Assembly (NCBI RefSeq): GCF_015101885.1
Contig: NZ_CP062941.1
Coordinates: forward strand, 5,124,431-5,188,430
Direction of reading: 5' to 3'
Source of the DNA: Massilia litorea
GTDB lineage: Bacteria; Pseudomonadota; Gammaproteobacteria; Burkholderiales; Burkholderiaceae_D
Length of the DNA: 64,000 nucleotides
Shown: one piece after another, positions 48,836 through 57,329 of the stretch
How positions within the stretch are numbered: the first letter of the stretch is position 1
Layout: every line of letters begins with the position of its first letter
Translations under genes and position numbers: made by a program
Notes under the pieces: generated by a model
Told to the model about the DNA's origin: nothing
Databases searched by the model: none
Seen by the model: the letters and a program-made list of their open reading frames with translations, nothing else

Positions 48836-49341
48836 TTGATCACCTGCAGGGAAGCAGCGGGCGCCGCCCTCCCCTCCATCAAGGCGCGCAGGCTCGCGCG
48901 TCCGCGCGACAGGCGCGACATCACGGTCCCGGCCGGCAAGCCGAGTGCCTGTGCCACCTGTTCGTAAGTCATTCCCTCCAGCGCGACCAGCAGCACGATT
49001 TCGCGCTGCTCCGCCGGCAGCAGGTCGAGTGCGGTCTGCATGTCGCACACCTCCAGCCGCGCGGCCGGGTTGGCCGCAGGGGCCGGATACGGCGCATCGT
49101 CGTCCAGCGCCGTCGTCTGCAGGCGCCGCGCACGCATCTGGTCCACGTGCAGGTTATGCATGATCCCGAACAGCCAGGCCCGCATGTCGCCATCGCGGCG
49201 CCATTCGCCGATCCGGCTCCAGCCACGTTCGACGGTGTCCTGGACCAGGTCGTCCGCGCCGTTGCGCTCGCCCACCAGCGCCCGCGCGTAACGGCGCAGG
49301 CGCGGGATGCAGGCAAGCAGCTCTACGTCGGGGTCAAGCAT
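48832..49341 (-). CDS. ECF-type RNA polymerase sigma factor
   Basis: Sigma-70 family factor of 169 residues. Region 2 runs from about 10 to 80 (LRRYARALVGERNGADDLVQDTVERGW, FGIMHNLHVD) and region 4 from about 100 to 155 (LLPAEQREIVLLVALEGMTYEQVAQALGLPAGTVMSRLSRGR). No region 3 or 1. It forms an operon with the anti-sigma gene. A PF03640-type lipoprotein gene lies 28 bases upstream on the same strand, so the three may share regulation. Confidence 0.93.
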   Translation of the reverse strand: MLDPDVELLACIPRLRRYARALVGERNGADDLVQDTVERGWSRIGEWRRDGDMRAWLFGIMHNLHVDQMRARRLQTTALDDDAPYPAPAANPAARLEVCDMQTALDLLPAEQREIVLLVALEGMTYEQVAQALGLPAGTVMSRLSRGRASLRALMEGRAAPAASLQVIK

Positions 49342-49369
49342 GGCGAAAGCGGGTGCGCAGCCGATACGC

Positions 49370-49747
49370 TCAATCGGTCACGACGTGCCAGACATCCTTG
49401 ACCTTGTCGCCCTTGCGCTCGCCCGGCTTGGTGTCCTGGGCATAGAGGTACAGGGGCTTGCCGTTGCGCGCCAACTGCTTGCTGCCGTCGTCGCGCGTGA
49501 TCACCGAATACGGGGCCGGGTAGCTCGCCGCGGTCGCCGGCACCGCCGGCCAGAGGCCGATACATGGCCCGGCGCAGGCGCTTTGACCGCTGCCGGCGAC
49601 GTCCTTGTCGAAGGTATAGACCGTCATGCCCGCATCGTTGACGAGCACGCCGTCGGCAGTGCGGAGCGGGGAACTGGACATCAAGGCACAGGCCGAAAGG
49701 GCCAGCATGATGCTTGCGGTGCCGAGTGCGGTACGGATAAAGGGCAT
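49370..49747 (-). CDS. Lipoprotein with secreted-repeat (PF03640) motif
   Basis: Lipoprotein of 125 residues: signal with lipobox LSAC at about 16-19, then the repeat VLVNDAGMTVYTFDKDVAGSG, SACAGPCIGLWPAVPA and LARNGKPLYLYAQDTKPGERKGD, DVWHVV. The family is common in outer-membrane or periplasmic proteins, and its function is not known. The start at 49747 (MPFIRT) has GGAG upstream. The next gene downstream is the sigma factor gene, which suggests co-regulation. Confidence 0.82.
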   Translation of the reverse strand: MPFIRTALGTASIMLALSACALMSSSPLRTADGVLVNDAGMTVYTFDKDVAGSGQSACAGPCIGLWPAVPATAASYPAPYSVITRDDGSKQLARNGKPLYLYAQDTKPGERKGDKVKDVWHVVTD

Positions 49748-49850
49748 GGCGATCTCCTGTTTTTGTGGTTGGGATACTGGCGTATACGCAAACGGCAACG
49801 GGATTATTCCATGTCGGTAAAAATATTTTTCGGCTTTCGCATCGGCGACG

Positions 49851-49878
49851 AAAAAGGCCACCCGCAGGTGGCCTTTTT
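49851..49878. terminator. Rho-independent terminator
   Basis: AAAAAGGCCACC, a short loop, then GGTGGCCTTTTT. It lies after the YXWGXW gene on the minus strand and can also act in the plus direction. The same core appears in the hairpin at 31540-31579. Confidence 0.8.
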
Positions 49879-49913
49879 CATTTCAGGCGCCGGCTTCCGC
49901 CAGCCCTTCCCGA

Positions 49914-50303
49914 TCAGCTACGGTTCGGGTTGTTCGGACGCGCATCGTCGCGGTTGCGGATGCCGTCGCCATCGCGGTCGCCGTTCGGGCCGCGGCGCCA
50001 GCCGCCGCGCTCCAGGGTCCAGCCGTTATCGCCCTGGCGCCATTCCGGGCGGGAATACACATAACCATGGCGGACTTTTTCGTAGTGGCCCTTCACCCAG
50101 GTGTAGCGATGGCCGTTCCAGTTCCAGTAGCCAGGCGCCCATTCGTAGCCGCGGCGTGCTCGCGGAGTCGATTCGTGGCGCGGCGCAGGCGGCGCCTTCT
50201 GCACGACGATCACTTCGGTGCGGCTGTGCTGGGCTTGTGCCACCGGGGCGAAAGCGGCGGTGCTGATCACGGCTGCTGCAAGAGTGATGAGGATTCGTTT
50301 CAT
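49914..50303 (-). CDS. YXWGXW-repeat exported protein
   Basis: Exported protein of 129 residues: signal peptide 1-23 (ending AQAQ), a Pro-rich linker, then the repeat region [33 protein letters not shown], related to the YXWGXW repeats, and a basic Asp/Asn-rich tail [17 protein letters not shown]. Likely an envelope protein of unknown role. The ATG at 50303 has GGAGCACTACC before it, and the longer upstream reading is not signal-like. Confidence 0.85.
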   Translation of the reverse strand: MKRILITLAAAVISTAAFAPVAQAQHSRTEVIVVQKAPPAPRHESTPRARRGYEWAPGYWNWNGHRYTWVKGHYEKVRHGYVYSRPEWRQGDNGWTLERGGWRRGPNGDRDGDGIRNRDDARPNNPNRS

Positions 50304-50495
50304 GGTAGTGCTCCTTTCGGTTCGGTGTGAGACCACTATAGCCAGACGTTCCAGTGCACAGTAGAACTGATGCAAGTGCTTACAATCGATACATTTGGCC
50401 AGATTCCATTAACAGACTGGAAACCTTATGCTACCTCGGCAGGCGTTTTGCCAGCGCACGGTCGAGCTTGCCATTGAATCGGGAATCCACAACAA

Positions 50496-50523
50496 AACAG
50501 CCGGCGCAAAGGCCGGCTGTTCT
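50496..50523 (-). terminator. Terminator after the TonB-domain gene
   Basis: AACAGCCGGC, six-base loop, GCCGGCTGTT, with a T-run on the minus-strand side. It lies 23 bases beyond the stop of the TonB-C-like gene. Confidence 0.8.
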
Positions 50524-50545
50524 TCATGCAGGGATCGACGGATGA

Positions 50546-50890
50546 TCAGTCGAGCTTCCATGCGTAGTCGACCTTGGCCCAGGTTTGCGCTGGTGCGCCA
50601 TCCTTGGTGCCCGGCTTGAACTTGCAAGCCGACAGGCCTTTTTGGGCTGCCTTGTCGAGGCCTTTGAAGCCGCTCGACTTTTCCAGCTTCGAGTCGGCGA
50701 CGCTGCCGTCGGTGTTGACCAGGAAGGACATCGAGGTCGTGCCCTGCTCTTCATTCATCAGCGAGGCTTTCGGGTATTCGACCTTGCACTTCGACGGGTC
50801 GAACGAGGCCGGGACTTCACCGGCGAATGCCGAGCCGGCGATGGTGGCGAAAACGAGGGTGGCGATGGCGCTCAGGTAAGGCTTTTTCAT
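50546..50890 (-). CDS. Exported TonB C-terminal-domain-like protein
   Basis: Protein of 114 residues with a signal peptide (1-23, ending SAFA) and a small TonB_C-type domain: CKVEYPKASLMNEEQGTTSMSFLVNTDGSVADSKLEKSSGFKGLDKAAQKGLSACKFKPG. Two Cys residues could form a disulfide. It lacks the N-terminal membrane anchor and the Pro-rich spacer of true TonB, so it is a periplasmic relative and probably not an energy transducer. GGGA precedes the ATG at 50890. Confidence 0.82.
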   Translation of the reverse strand: MKKPYLSAIATLVFATIAGSAFAGEVPASFDPSKCKVEYPKASLMNEEQGTTSMSFLVNTDGSVADSKLEKSSGFKGLDKAAQKGLSACKFKPGTKDGAPAQTWAKVDYAWKLD

Positions 50891-50972
50891 GATTTTTATT
50901 TCCCAAAAAGGTAGTTGGTCTGCCGCTGACTGCCTGCGGTCTTTCAGTGAGTCCGGCTGGATTCGCCGTAAA

Positions 50973-52739
50973 TTAAAATTCTTCCCATTCGTCGCTGCCC
51001 GCTGCAACCGGTGCCTTCTTCGGCTTGGCCGGAGCTGCCGCAGCGGCGGGCTTCTTCAGTGCCGCGCGCGGCGTACGTGCCGGACGCGCTGCCGGCGTAC
51101 GCACTGCCGGCAAGGTCGCTACCGGTGCCGCTGGTGCCGGCGCTGCCAAAGTCGGCTCGACGCTCTGCTCTTCGCCTTCGACCAGCTTGAAGATGCTGAC
51201 CACGCGGCCCAGTTCGCCGGCCTGGTCCTGCAGGCTCTGGGCGGCGGCGGCTGCCTCTTCGACCAGGGCTGCATTCTGCTGGGTCATGCTGTCCATCTCG
51301 ATGATCGACATGTTCACCTGCTCGATGCCGGCGCTCTGCTCGGCGCTGGCGTTGGCGATCTCGCCCATGATGTCGGTTACGCGCTTGACGCTCGCCACGA
51401 CTTCATCCATCGTCACGCCGGCCTGGCCGACCAGCTTGCTGCCGCGCTCGACCTTCTCGACGGAATCGCCGATCAGGGTCTTGATCTCTTTGGCCGCCGC
51501 AGCCGAACGCTGGGCCAGGCTGCGCACTTCGGAAGCCACGACCGCGAAACCACGGCCCTGCTCGCCGGCACGTGCCGCTTCGACTGCCGCGTTCAGCGCC
51601 AGGATGTTGGTCTGGAAGGCGATGCCGTCGATGACGCCGATGATGTCGGCGATCTTGCTGGCCGAGCTGTTGATCTCGCCCATCGTGCCGACCACTTGCG
51701 ACACCACGTCGCCGCCCTTGCGGGCCACGTCCGAGGCGCTGGCCGCCAGCTGGTTCGCTTCACGAGCGTGCTCGGCGTTCTGGCGGACGGTGGTGGTGAG
51801 GGTTTCCATGGCCGAGGCCGTCTTTTCCAGCGAGCTGGCCTGCAGTTCGGTACGCGAGGACAGGTCGATGTTGCCGGCGGCGATTTCACGCGAAGCGGTG
51901 CCGATGGTCTCGGTACCGCGGCGCACCTGGCTGACGATGTCGACCAGGCTGTTGCGCATGCCGTTCATTTCGGCCAGCAGGCTGCCTTGTTCAGCGGTAC
52001 GGGTGTCGATGGCGATCGCCAGGTTGCCGTGGGCAATGCTGCCCGCGATCTTCGTGGTGTAGTCCGGCTCGCCGCCCAGTTGTTTGATCAGGCCGCGGGT
52101 GATGACCCAGGCCGCAGCGACGCCCATCACGACGGCGACGGCCAGCAGCACCAGCATGAAGTTACGGGCGTTGACGAATGCACTGGCCGCGTCTTCCTGG
52201 CTCTGCAGGCTCTGCTTGTCTTCCAGCTCCACCAGCTTGTCGAGCGCTTCGGTCCACTTCTTCTGGACAGGACGCACTTCCTTGATCATGACGCGGGTGG
52301 CGCTCATGGCGTCGTTCTTCAGGTACAGCTCGGACGCCTTGGCAATGGCAGGCATCGCGGTGGCTTCATGGCCCTTGATCTCGGCCAGCAACGCCTTTTC
52401 GGCGTCGGTGCCTTCGGCGCCGAAGATCTTGCTGACCTTGCTCTGGGCCGCGTCGTACTTGGCGGTCTGCTCCTTGAACTTCTTGAGCTCCGGTTCCATT
52501 TCGGTCGCGTCGGTCATCAGGGTCAGCACGCGCAGCGAGGCCAGGCGGTCACTGACGTTGTTGCGCATCTCGATGACGGCGCGGCTCGACACGTTGTTGA
52601 CGCTGACCACGTGGTCGAGGCGGTCCTGGATCTGCGCCATGCGCAGGACGCCGACCACGGTGACCGCGACGAGCAGCACCAGCACCAGGGCGAAGCCCAG
52701 TCCCAGGCGCATGCCGACTTTCATCTTCGATAAATTCAT
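50973..52739 (-). CDS. Methyl-accepting chemotaxis protein
   Basis: Chemoreceptor of 588 residues: membrane helix about 8-30, periplasmic four-helix-type sensor (about 35-190), second helix about 190-212, HAMP (about 213-265) and a cytoplasmic signalling domain with hairpin tip GVIDGIAFQTNILALNAAVEAARAGEQGRGFAVVASEVRSLAQRSA. The C-terminal tail is Ala/Pro/Lys-rich and ends DEWEEF, an xWxxF-type tether that can recruit CheR or CheB. The sensed ligand is unknown. Confidence 0.95.
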   Translation of the reverse strand: MNLSKMKVGMRLGLGFALVLVLLVAVTVVGVLRMAQIQDRLDHVVSVNNVSSRAVIEMRNNVSDRLASLRVLTLMTDATEMEPELKKFKEQTAKYDAAQSKVSKIFGAEGTDAEKALLAEIKGHEATAMPAIAKASELYLKNDAMSATRVMIKEVRPVQKKWTEALDKLVELEDKQSLQSQEDAASAFVNARNFMLVLLAVAVVMGVAAAWVITRGLIKQLGGEPDYTTKIAGSIAHGNLAIAIDTRTAEQGSLLAEMNGMRNSLVDIVSQVRRGTETIGTASREIAAGNIDLSSRTELQASSLEKTASAMETLTTTVRQNAEHAREANQLAASASDVARKGGDVVSQVVGTMGEINSSASKIADIIGVIDGIAFQTNILALNAAVEAARAGEQGRGFAVVASEVRSLAQRSAAAAKEIKTLIGDSVEKVERGSKLVGQAGVTMDEVVASVKRVTDIMGEIANASAEQSAGIEQVNMSIIEMDSMTQQNAALVEEAAAAAQSLQDQAGELGRVVSIFKLVEGEEQSVEPTLAAPAPAAPVATLPAVRTPAARPARTPRAALKKPAAAAAPAKPKKAPVAAGSDEWEEF

Positions 52740-53210
52740 TTCGCTTCCTAGCTGTTGATCAGATTTGCTTCGGTGGTGCCGTCGTCGGAGGCTGCGTTCC
52801 CTAACGGCAAGTCTTTCCCGTAGGATAAATCAAAAACTTACCGCCAAGGCTCGAAAACAGTGCAGTTATCAAAAAACGCAGGGCCGGGCGCAGAACGTTT
52901 TGTTGCAAATCCTCAATTCCGTGTTCGAAATTATGGAGCGGACCTTGCCATAGAGCAAGCGCAGCCTTCACCTGTCTACACAAATTTATATTTCCGTGTA
53001 GTAAATTTCCTACATGCAAGCAAAACAGCACGCATGTTCTTGTCGTACGCACCATAGCTGGTGACATAGGGCAATCGACATGATTGCCTCGACAATAACT
53101 GAACTACAAGAAGTGGGATTGGGAGAACGAAGCGCCTGCGAGCGCTGGGAGCAAACAGGAAGGCGAAGCAGGCGGCTGTCTGGCAGCCACCTGCCGGTAA
53201 GGCGATGGCC
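52740..53210. other. Intergenic region, no feature recognised
   Basis: About 470 bases between the chemoreceptor start and the dusA stop. It is AT-richer than its neighbours. I see no credible gene, tRNA or strong terminator apart from a weak hairpin GTAAGGC/GCCTTAC at 53197-53214 across the dusA stop. Confidence 0.4.
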
Positions 53211-54212
53211 TTACAGGCTGCGGATCTGGGCTGCCGCTTCCAGCAACAGGCCGGGGTTGGCCGTGGCCAGCCTCTTCGGGTCCGACAACATCTGGCGGAA
53301 GGCACGCGCCCCCGGCAGGCCGGCCGTCAAACCGAGCATGTGGCGCGTGATGCTGTTGAGCTTGAGGCCATGCCCGCCATATTGCGCGAGCTGGGCGGCG
53401 ATATACGGCACCATCGCCGCCAGCACCTCGGCGCGCGTCTTCGGCGCGGCGTCGTCGCCGTAGAAGCGGGCGTCCCAGTTCGCCATCGAATACGGGTTGT
53501 GGTAGGCCTCGCGGCCGAGCATGACGCCGTCCACGTGCTGCAAGTGCAGCGCGATTTCGTCATCCGTCTTGATGCCGCCGTTGATGATGATTTCCAGCTC
53601 CGGAAACTCACGCTTGAGTGCATATGCCACTTCGTAGCGCAGCGGCGGAATCTCGCGGTTCTCCTTCGGCGACAGGCCCTTCAGGATGGCATTTCTCGCG
53701 TGGACGATGAAGGTGCGGCAGCCGGCATCGGCGATCGTACCGACGAAATCACGCACAAAACCGTATTCCTCGTCCTTGTCGATGCCGATCCGATGCTTCA
53801 CCGTGACGTCGATCGACACCGCATCGCGCATCGCCTTGACGCAGTCGGCCACCAGCTGGGGCTCGTTCATCAGGCAGGCACCGAAGGCGCCGCGCTGCAC
53901 GCGCTCGGATGGGCAGCCGCAATTGAGGTTGATCTCGTCATAGCCCCACTCCTGGCCCAGCTTCGCGCTTTTCGCGAGGTCAAGCGGCTCGCTGCCGCCC
54001 AGCTGCAGCGCGACCGGATGCTCGATCTCGTCAAAACGCAGGTGGCGCTCGACGTCGCCGTAGACCAGGGCGCCGGTGGTCACCATCTCTGTATACAGCC
54101 AGGTATGGCGCGTGATCTGGCGGTGGAAGACGCGGCAATGGCGGTCGGTCCAGTCCATCATGGGGGCTACACTCAGTAACCTACTGTTTTTGTTACTCTT
54201 TTCGTTGTTCAT
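53211..54212 (-). CDS. dusA: tRNA-dihydrouridine(20/20a) synthase, 5' end remodelled by island 2
   Basis: FMN-dependent enzyme of 333 residues reducing U20/U20a in tRNA. Motifs: SVAPMMDWTDRHCRVFHRQI, LYTEMVTTGALVYG, LQLGGSEP, EINLNCGCPSERVQRGAFGACLM with the catalytic Cys, and GGIKTDDE. Only the codons from MMDWTD onward are original. The first about 22 residues (MNNEKSNKNSRLLSVAP) come from island 2, which inserted in this gene. An ATG at 54212 is the likely new start, with a TTG at 54230 possible. Promoter and ribosome site must now come from the island. Confidence 0.93.
   Translation of the reverse strand: MNNEKSNKNSRLLSVAPMMDWTDRHCRVFHRQITRHTWLYTEMVTTGALVYGDVERHLRFDEIEHPVALQLGGSEPLDLAKSAKLGQEWGYDEINLNCGCPSERVQRGAFGACLMNEPQLVADCVKAMRDAVSIDVTVKHRIGIDKDEEYGFVRDFVGTIADAGCRTFIVHARNAILKGLSPKENREIPPLRYEVAYALKREFPELEIIINGGIKTDDEIALHLQHVDGVMLGREAYHNPYSMANWDARFYGDDAAPKTRAEVLAAMVPYIAAQLAQYGGHGLKLNSITRHMLGLTAGLPGARAFRQMLSDPKRLATANPGLLLEAAAQIRSL
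54148..54165. other. att site, left end of island 2 (inside dusA)
   Basis: GTCCAGTCCATCATGGGG, exact copy at 61797-61814. It spans the codons for P-M-M-D-W-T of dusA. Confidence 0.88.
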
Positions 54213-54232
54213 TTTGGCTATGTGCAGCAATC

Positions 54233-54252
54233 AGTGCACACGTCGTGCACAC
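54233..54252 (+). repeat. Arm-type repeat pair, left end of island 2
   Basis: AGTGCACACGTCGTGCACAC, two TGCACAC units 11 bases apart. It matches 61741-61760 in 18 of 20 positions and has the same orientation. It lies 57 bases before the integrase start, consistent with integrase arm sites. Confidence 0.65.
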
Positions 54253-54309
54253 AGGGTAAATAATTCGTTCATAATCCGGGCATAACTCAACATACATGAA
54301 TTGCACACG

Positions 54310-55359
54310 ATGGCGACAATAACGAAGCTACCCAGCGGGAAATGGCGGGCACAGGTTAGGAAAGGTGGCATGTACCGGGGAGAGACGTTCACCCGAAAGC
54401 GTGACGCTGAGTCATGGGCGAAACAAGTAGAAGTTCAAGCGGAGCACATTGTTGCGAGCGGATACCAGCCCGTACCAGAAGGTTATAGCGTAGGCGACCT
54501 AATCGACGGTTACGCCCAAGAGTGTAACATGGGCGGCCGCACCAAACAGGCAACCCATGCCATGCTGAGGCGGGAGCTAGGGAGCGTTCCGCTGAAACGC
54601 CTCAACAGTATCCACTTGCGTGACTTCATCGACATAAGAGTTAAAGCTGGTGCTGGCGGCGTGACGATTGCCGCAGACCTGTCCTTCTTCGGGGCGATCT
54701 TAAAGTGGGGCAAGCACTCCAGACGGATGGACCTGCCGACTGACCTCGCCCGTGATGCGCGCAGGGATTTGAGCGCCCGAAACGTGAGCACCCGCAGTAG
54801 TGAGCGTGATCGCGAGCCAACCACGGCTGAACTCGAAAAGCTTTACGCATTCTGGACTGCCAACAAGCGCCAGACGATCCCCATGGCGACTCTCTGCGCG
54901 TTTGCCCTTGCTACAGCCATGCGCCAAGACGAGATTTGCTCGATCCAACTAGAAGATGTGGATGCGGAGAAGCGCACGGTTATCATTCGCGACCGGAAGG
55001 ACCCCCGCAAGAAAGAAGGAAACCACCAAACGGTTCCCCTGCTACCTGCTGCATGGGCACTAGTCGAACCACTACTGGCAATGCGAAAGATTGGACGGGT
55101 GTTTCCATATCAGGCATCCAGCGTAAGTACAGCATTCACCCGTGCATGTGCCAAGGTGGGCATCGAAGACCTTCGGTTCCACGATCTTCGGCATAAGGCC
55201 ACAAGCGACCTGTTCCGCCTTGGGCTGTCAATTCCAGAGGTTGCGGTACTGACAGGTCATAAAACGTGGACCCAACTGAAACGCTACACCCATACCAATT
55301 CGGAAGATGTACACGCGGCTGTGTTGGCGTTATCCAAAGTTCAGACTCAGACACCATGA
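54310..55359 (+). CDS. Tyrosine integrase of island 2
   Basis: Integrase of 349 residues, a different subfamily from that of island 1. The short N-terminal AP2-like part (ITKLPSGKWRAQVRKGGMYRGETFTRKRDAESWAKQ) is followed by a core-binding domain (about 60-160). The catalytic domain shows Arg in FALATAMRQDEI, HDLRHKATSDL, LTGHKTW and the nucleophile Tyr in YTHTN. ATG at 54310; a TTG three codons earlier is possible. dusA is a known target of this integrase class. Its stop overlaps the HTH gene start (ATGA). Confidence 0.92.
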   Translation: MATITKLPSGKWRAQVRKGGMYRGETFTRKRDAESWAKQVEVQAEHIVASGYQPVPEGYSVGDLIDGYAQECNMGGRTKQATHAMLRRELGSVPLKRLNSIHLRDFIDIRVKAGAGGVTIAADLSFFGAILKWGKHSRRMDLPTDLARDARRDLSARNVSTRSSERDREPTTAELEKLYAFWTANKRQTIPMATLCAFALATAMRQDEICSIQLEDVDAEKRTVIIRDRKDPRKKEGNHQTVPLLPAAWALVEPLLAMRKIGRVFPYQASSVSTAFTRACAKVGIEDLRFHDLRHKATSDLFRLGLSIPEVAVLTGHKTWTQLKRYTHTNSEDVHAAVLALSKVQTQTP

Positions 55360-55877
55360 CAAAAATTACTGACGAACCATTCAACGGCTTCCCAGCAGAC
55401 GGTACACCTGTACAGTTCTTCGAGTGCGTGCAGCGTGCTCTTACGTGGCTTGAACCCTACCTGAACGACAACGACATCAACCACGCTACCTTAGTCGCAT
55501 ATTGCCGCTCATATGCCAATTTGGTGTTCTGTGACGGCGAGCAACAAGCGTACGACAGTCAGGAATCGCTGAATGCAGCGTTGAAACAGGTAGTAGTCAA
55601 ACAGCAGCAGATCGTGACCGTTTTCAGCGGAGTACGGAACTCCATTTTGTCGGCACAGGCGCTTGCTCAGGTCGAAAGCCATAGCAAGACCCAGAGCGAG
55701 CGAGCATCGAAGCCTCGAAAACTGGAGGAAAGCGACTGCCGCCGCATCGCGAAGCGGTACTGGGACAGCAAAGCGGATGGGACCAGCTACGGTATTGTGA
55801 AGGCGCTTGCGGCTGAATACGATGTTAGCCCGACAACCATCCACGCCACAGCGAAAAAGTACAACCCGCTGAATTGA
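55356..55877 (+). CDS. Island regulator with C-terminal helix-turn-helix (island 2)
   Basis: Protein of 173 residues. An acidic N-terminal region (about 1-115) shows no known domain. The C-terminal helix-turn-helix has KLEESDCRRIAKRYWDS, VKALAAEYDVSPTTIHA and is homologous to the island 1 protein at 29404-30099. It overlaps the integrase by four bases (ATGA), so it is translated with it. A palindrome related to the one in island 1 follows its stop at once. Confidence 0.6.
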   Translation: MTKITDEPFNGFPADGTPVQFFECVQRALTWLEPYLNDNDINHATLVAYCRSYANLVFCDGEQQAYDSQESLNAALKQVVVKQQQIVTVFSGVRNSILSAQALAQVESHSKTQSERASKPRKLEESDCRRIAKRYWDSKADGTSYGIVKALAAEYDVSPTTIHATAKKYNPLN

Positions 55878-55895
55878 CAAGTAACCGGGTTGCTG
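55878..55895. promoter_or_regulatory. Candidate operator, counterpart of the 33-base palindrome in island 1
   Basis: CAAGTAACCGGGTTGCTG starts directly after the stop of the HTH gene. It matches the core CAAGTAAC-N3-GTTACTTG of the island 1 palindrome (29368-29400) at all but two symmetric positions. It is 52 bases upstream of the Xis-like gene. Confidence 0.65.
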
Positions 55896-55947
55896 AATAC
55901 TCGCACCTTACAGTTCAGTCCTCATCAACAACAGCAGAGGATCTGAA

Positions 55948-56202
55948 ATGCAGGCAACCCACACCACCACCCCCAACGTAGCCGACCTAGCCCGGCTTGT
56001 GAACTGCCTAGACGAGCATGGCTTTGCCACGCTTGCAGGAGTTAAGGTGTCCACACTTGACGCATGGCGCAAACGAGGCCAAGGCCCGGAGTACGTCTTG
56101 CTCGGCAGGAACTACCTGTACCCTATCGCCGCAGTCGAGCGCCACCTTTCTTCACTTGTCAGAACTCGTAGTCCCAGCAATCCAGCGAAGACACTGATGT
56201 AG
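55948..56202 (+). CDS. AlpA/Xis-like small DNA-binding protein
   Basis: Protein of 84 residues with an excisionase-type helix-turn-helix: LNEHGFATLAGVKV-like stretch LDEHGFATLAGVKVSTLDAW, then RKRGQGPEYVLLGRNYLYPIAAVERHL. This fits the MerR/AlpA-like Xis family with a helix and wing. Ribosome site GAGGATCTGAA before the ATG. Position matches that of AlpA in island 1. Probably excisionase or replication regulator. Confidence 0.7.
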   Translation: MQATHTTTPNVADLARLVNCLDEHGFATLAGVKVSTLDAWRKRGQGPEYVLLGRNYLYPIAAVERHLSSLVRTRSPSNPAKTLM

Positions 56203-56702
56203 TCGATTCTCTATCGCGAAGACAGAAAACCACAGCCTGGTTGAGCATTTCACTACGTTTTATATGTAATAGCGTTGCTGAATTTTTGAGCAGACTGGAT
56301 GCGGCGGTACCGCACTGACATCAACTGAGACAGCGCCAACTCAACAGCCTATCCAAGGCAATATAAGGCCCCTAGGAGGCGCTCAAAGAAGAAGTTGGTA
56401 GGCAGGTAGCCACCAAGAAGAAATCCACTCAGAAGACCGCTATTCCAAGATAGATAGCAAGCAGCACAGTTTGAAACACGTTATCGACAGGAATCCCGAT
56501 TCGCCTCTTTGGAAGAAAGCCATTATCTCAGGCTCTCCTATGATGACGGAGTTCTCTTGACCTGTCAATGAAAGCAGTGATTTAAGCCGTTTTAAGCACT
56601 CCCATATAGGAGAAACCCCTAACCCGCTCGTGTACCACCGCCAATTTGTACTAGTAAGTAAGGAGAAGCAGTGTAGGAGCAGTAACAGAAGGAGTATCAA
56701 CA
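56203..56702. other. 500-base non-coding stretch, candidate replication origin region
   Basis: AT-richer region between the Xis-like and Gp2-like genes with no credible gene. As the next gene is an HUH replication protein, its origin could lie here, but I see no clear iterons or nicking hairpin. The segment ends with a good ribosome site (GAAGGAG) for the Gp2-like gene. Confidence 0.25.
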
Positions 56703-57254
56703 ATGAAGAAGGAAGAGACAGCCATTACACTAGCCAACGGTGGAATGCACAGCCAGAAGGCATACCGGAAGATAAAGGATATGCTCAACAATAACTACTA
56801 CACCTCCCCACGCCTCTACCATCTTGTAATGATGGGTTCGGAACAGAGCCGAGACTACCAAGCAGCCATGAAGGCTCTTTGCCTCGAACTACGCAGGAAG
56901 GAGATCCCCTGTCAGTGGAAGGGTTGTCTTGAAGTAGAAGACGAGAAGGGATTGCATTTTCACGTGTTCATCCTGGCCGAAGCAAAGTATCGCAACCCAT
57001 GCTCCGTCCTCAACCATAACTCCCAGCACTGGCTGAACGTGATGATGCAGAAACGTGAACTGACCTACTACATCGCACCACCAGAGAACCCCATGCACCG
57101 CACGAGACTGGGTAAGCGGGTGAACTACGCCACCCTAGCTGGGGACAAACTCGCAGACTGTCTGGTTTGGATTTCGTATCTCGTAAAGAGTCGATCTAAG
57201 ATTCAAGGGATGAGTCGCACCTACTTCGGGAGCCAACCCAACCGCGCTTGTTAG
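56703..57254 (+). CDS. Inovirus Gp2/YagK-YfjJ-type HUH replication protein
   Basis: Protein of 183 residues resembling the domain of inovirus Gp2 and of YfjJ/YagK from cryptic prophages. The segment GCLEVEDEKGLHFHVFILAEA has the HUH pattern HFH after a strand, and an Arg/Tyr-rich region follows (LTYYIAPPENP, VWISYLVKSRSK) with candidate Tyr nucleophiles. It would nick an origin to start rolling-circle-like replication. Somewhat shorter than usual, so the C-terminus may be reduced. Confidence 0.7.
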   Translation: MKKEETAITLANGGMHSQKAYRKIKDMLNNNYYTSPRLYHLVMMGSEQSRDYQAAMKALCLELRRKEIPCQWKGCLEVEDEKGLHFHVFILAEAKYRNPCSVLNHNSQHWLNVMMQKRELTYYIAPPENPMHRTRLGKRVNYATLAGDKLADCLVWISYLVKSRSKIQGMSRTYFGSQPNRAC

Positions 57255-57329
57255 GAGAAAGCGTCGTACAGGCCAACGCTACTACCTTGGCGAAAGGTAA
57301 GCGCAAAGCAGCTCCCAGTTCTGCTCGCG

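Noticed and set aside
56440..56703. Open frame of 87 codons on the minus strand with a Leu-rich start
   Set aside because: No ribosome site, unusual composition, and it overlaps the leader and ribosome site of the Gp2-like gene.
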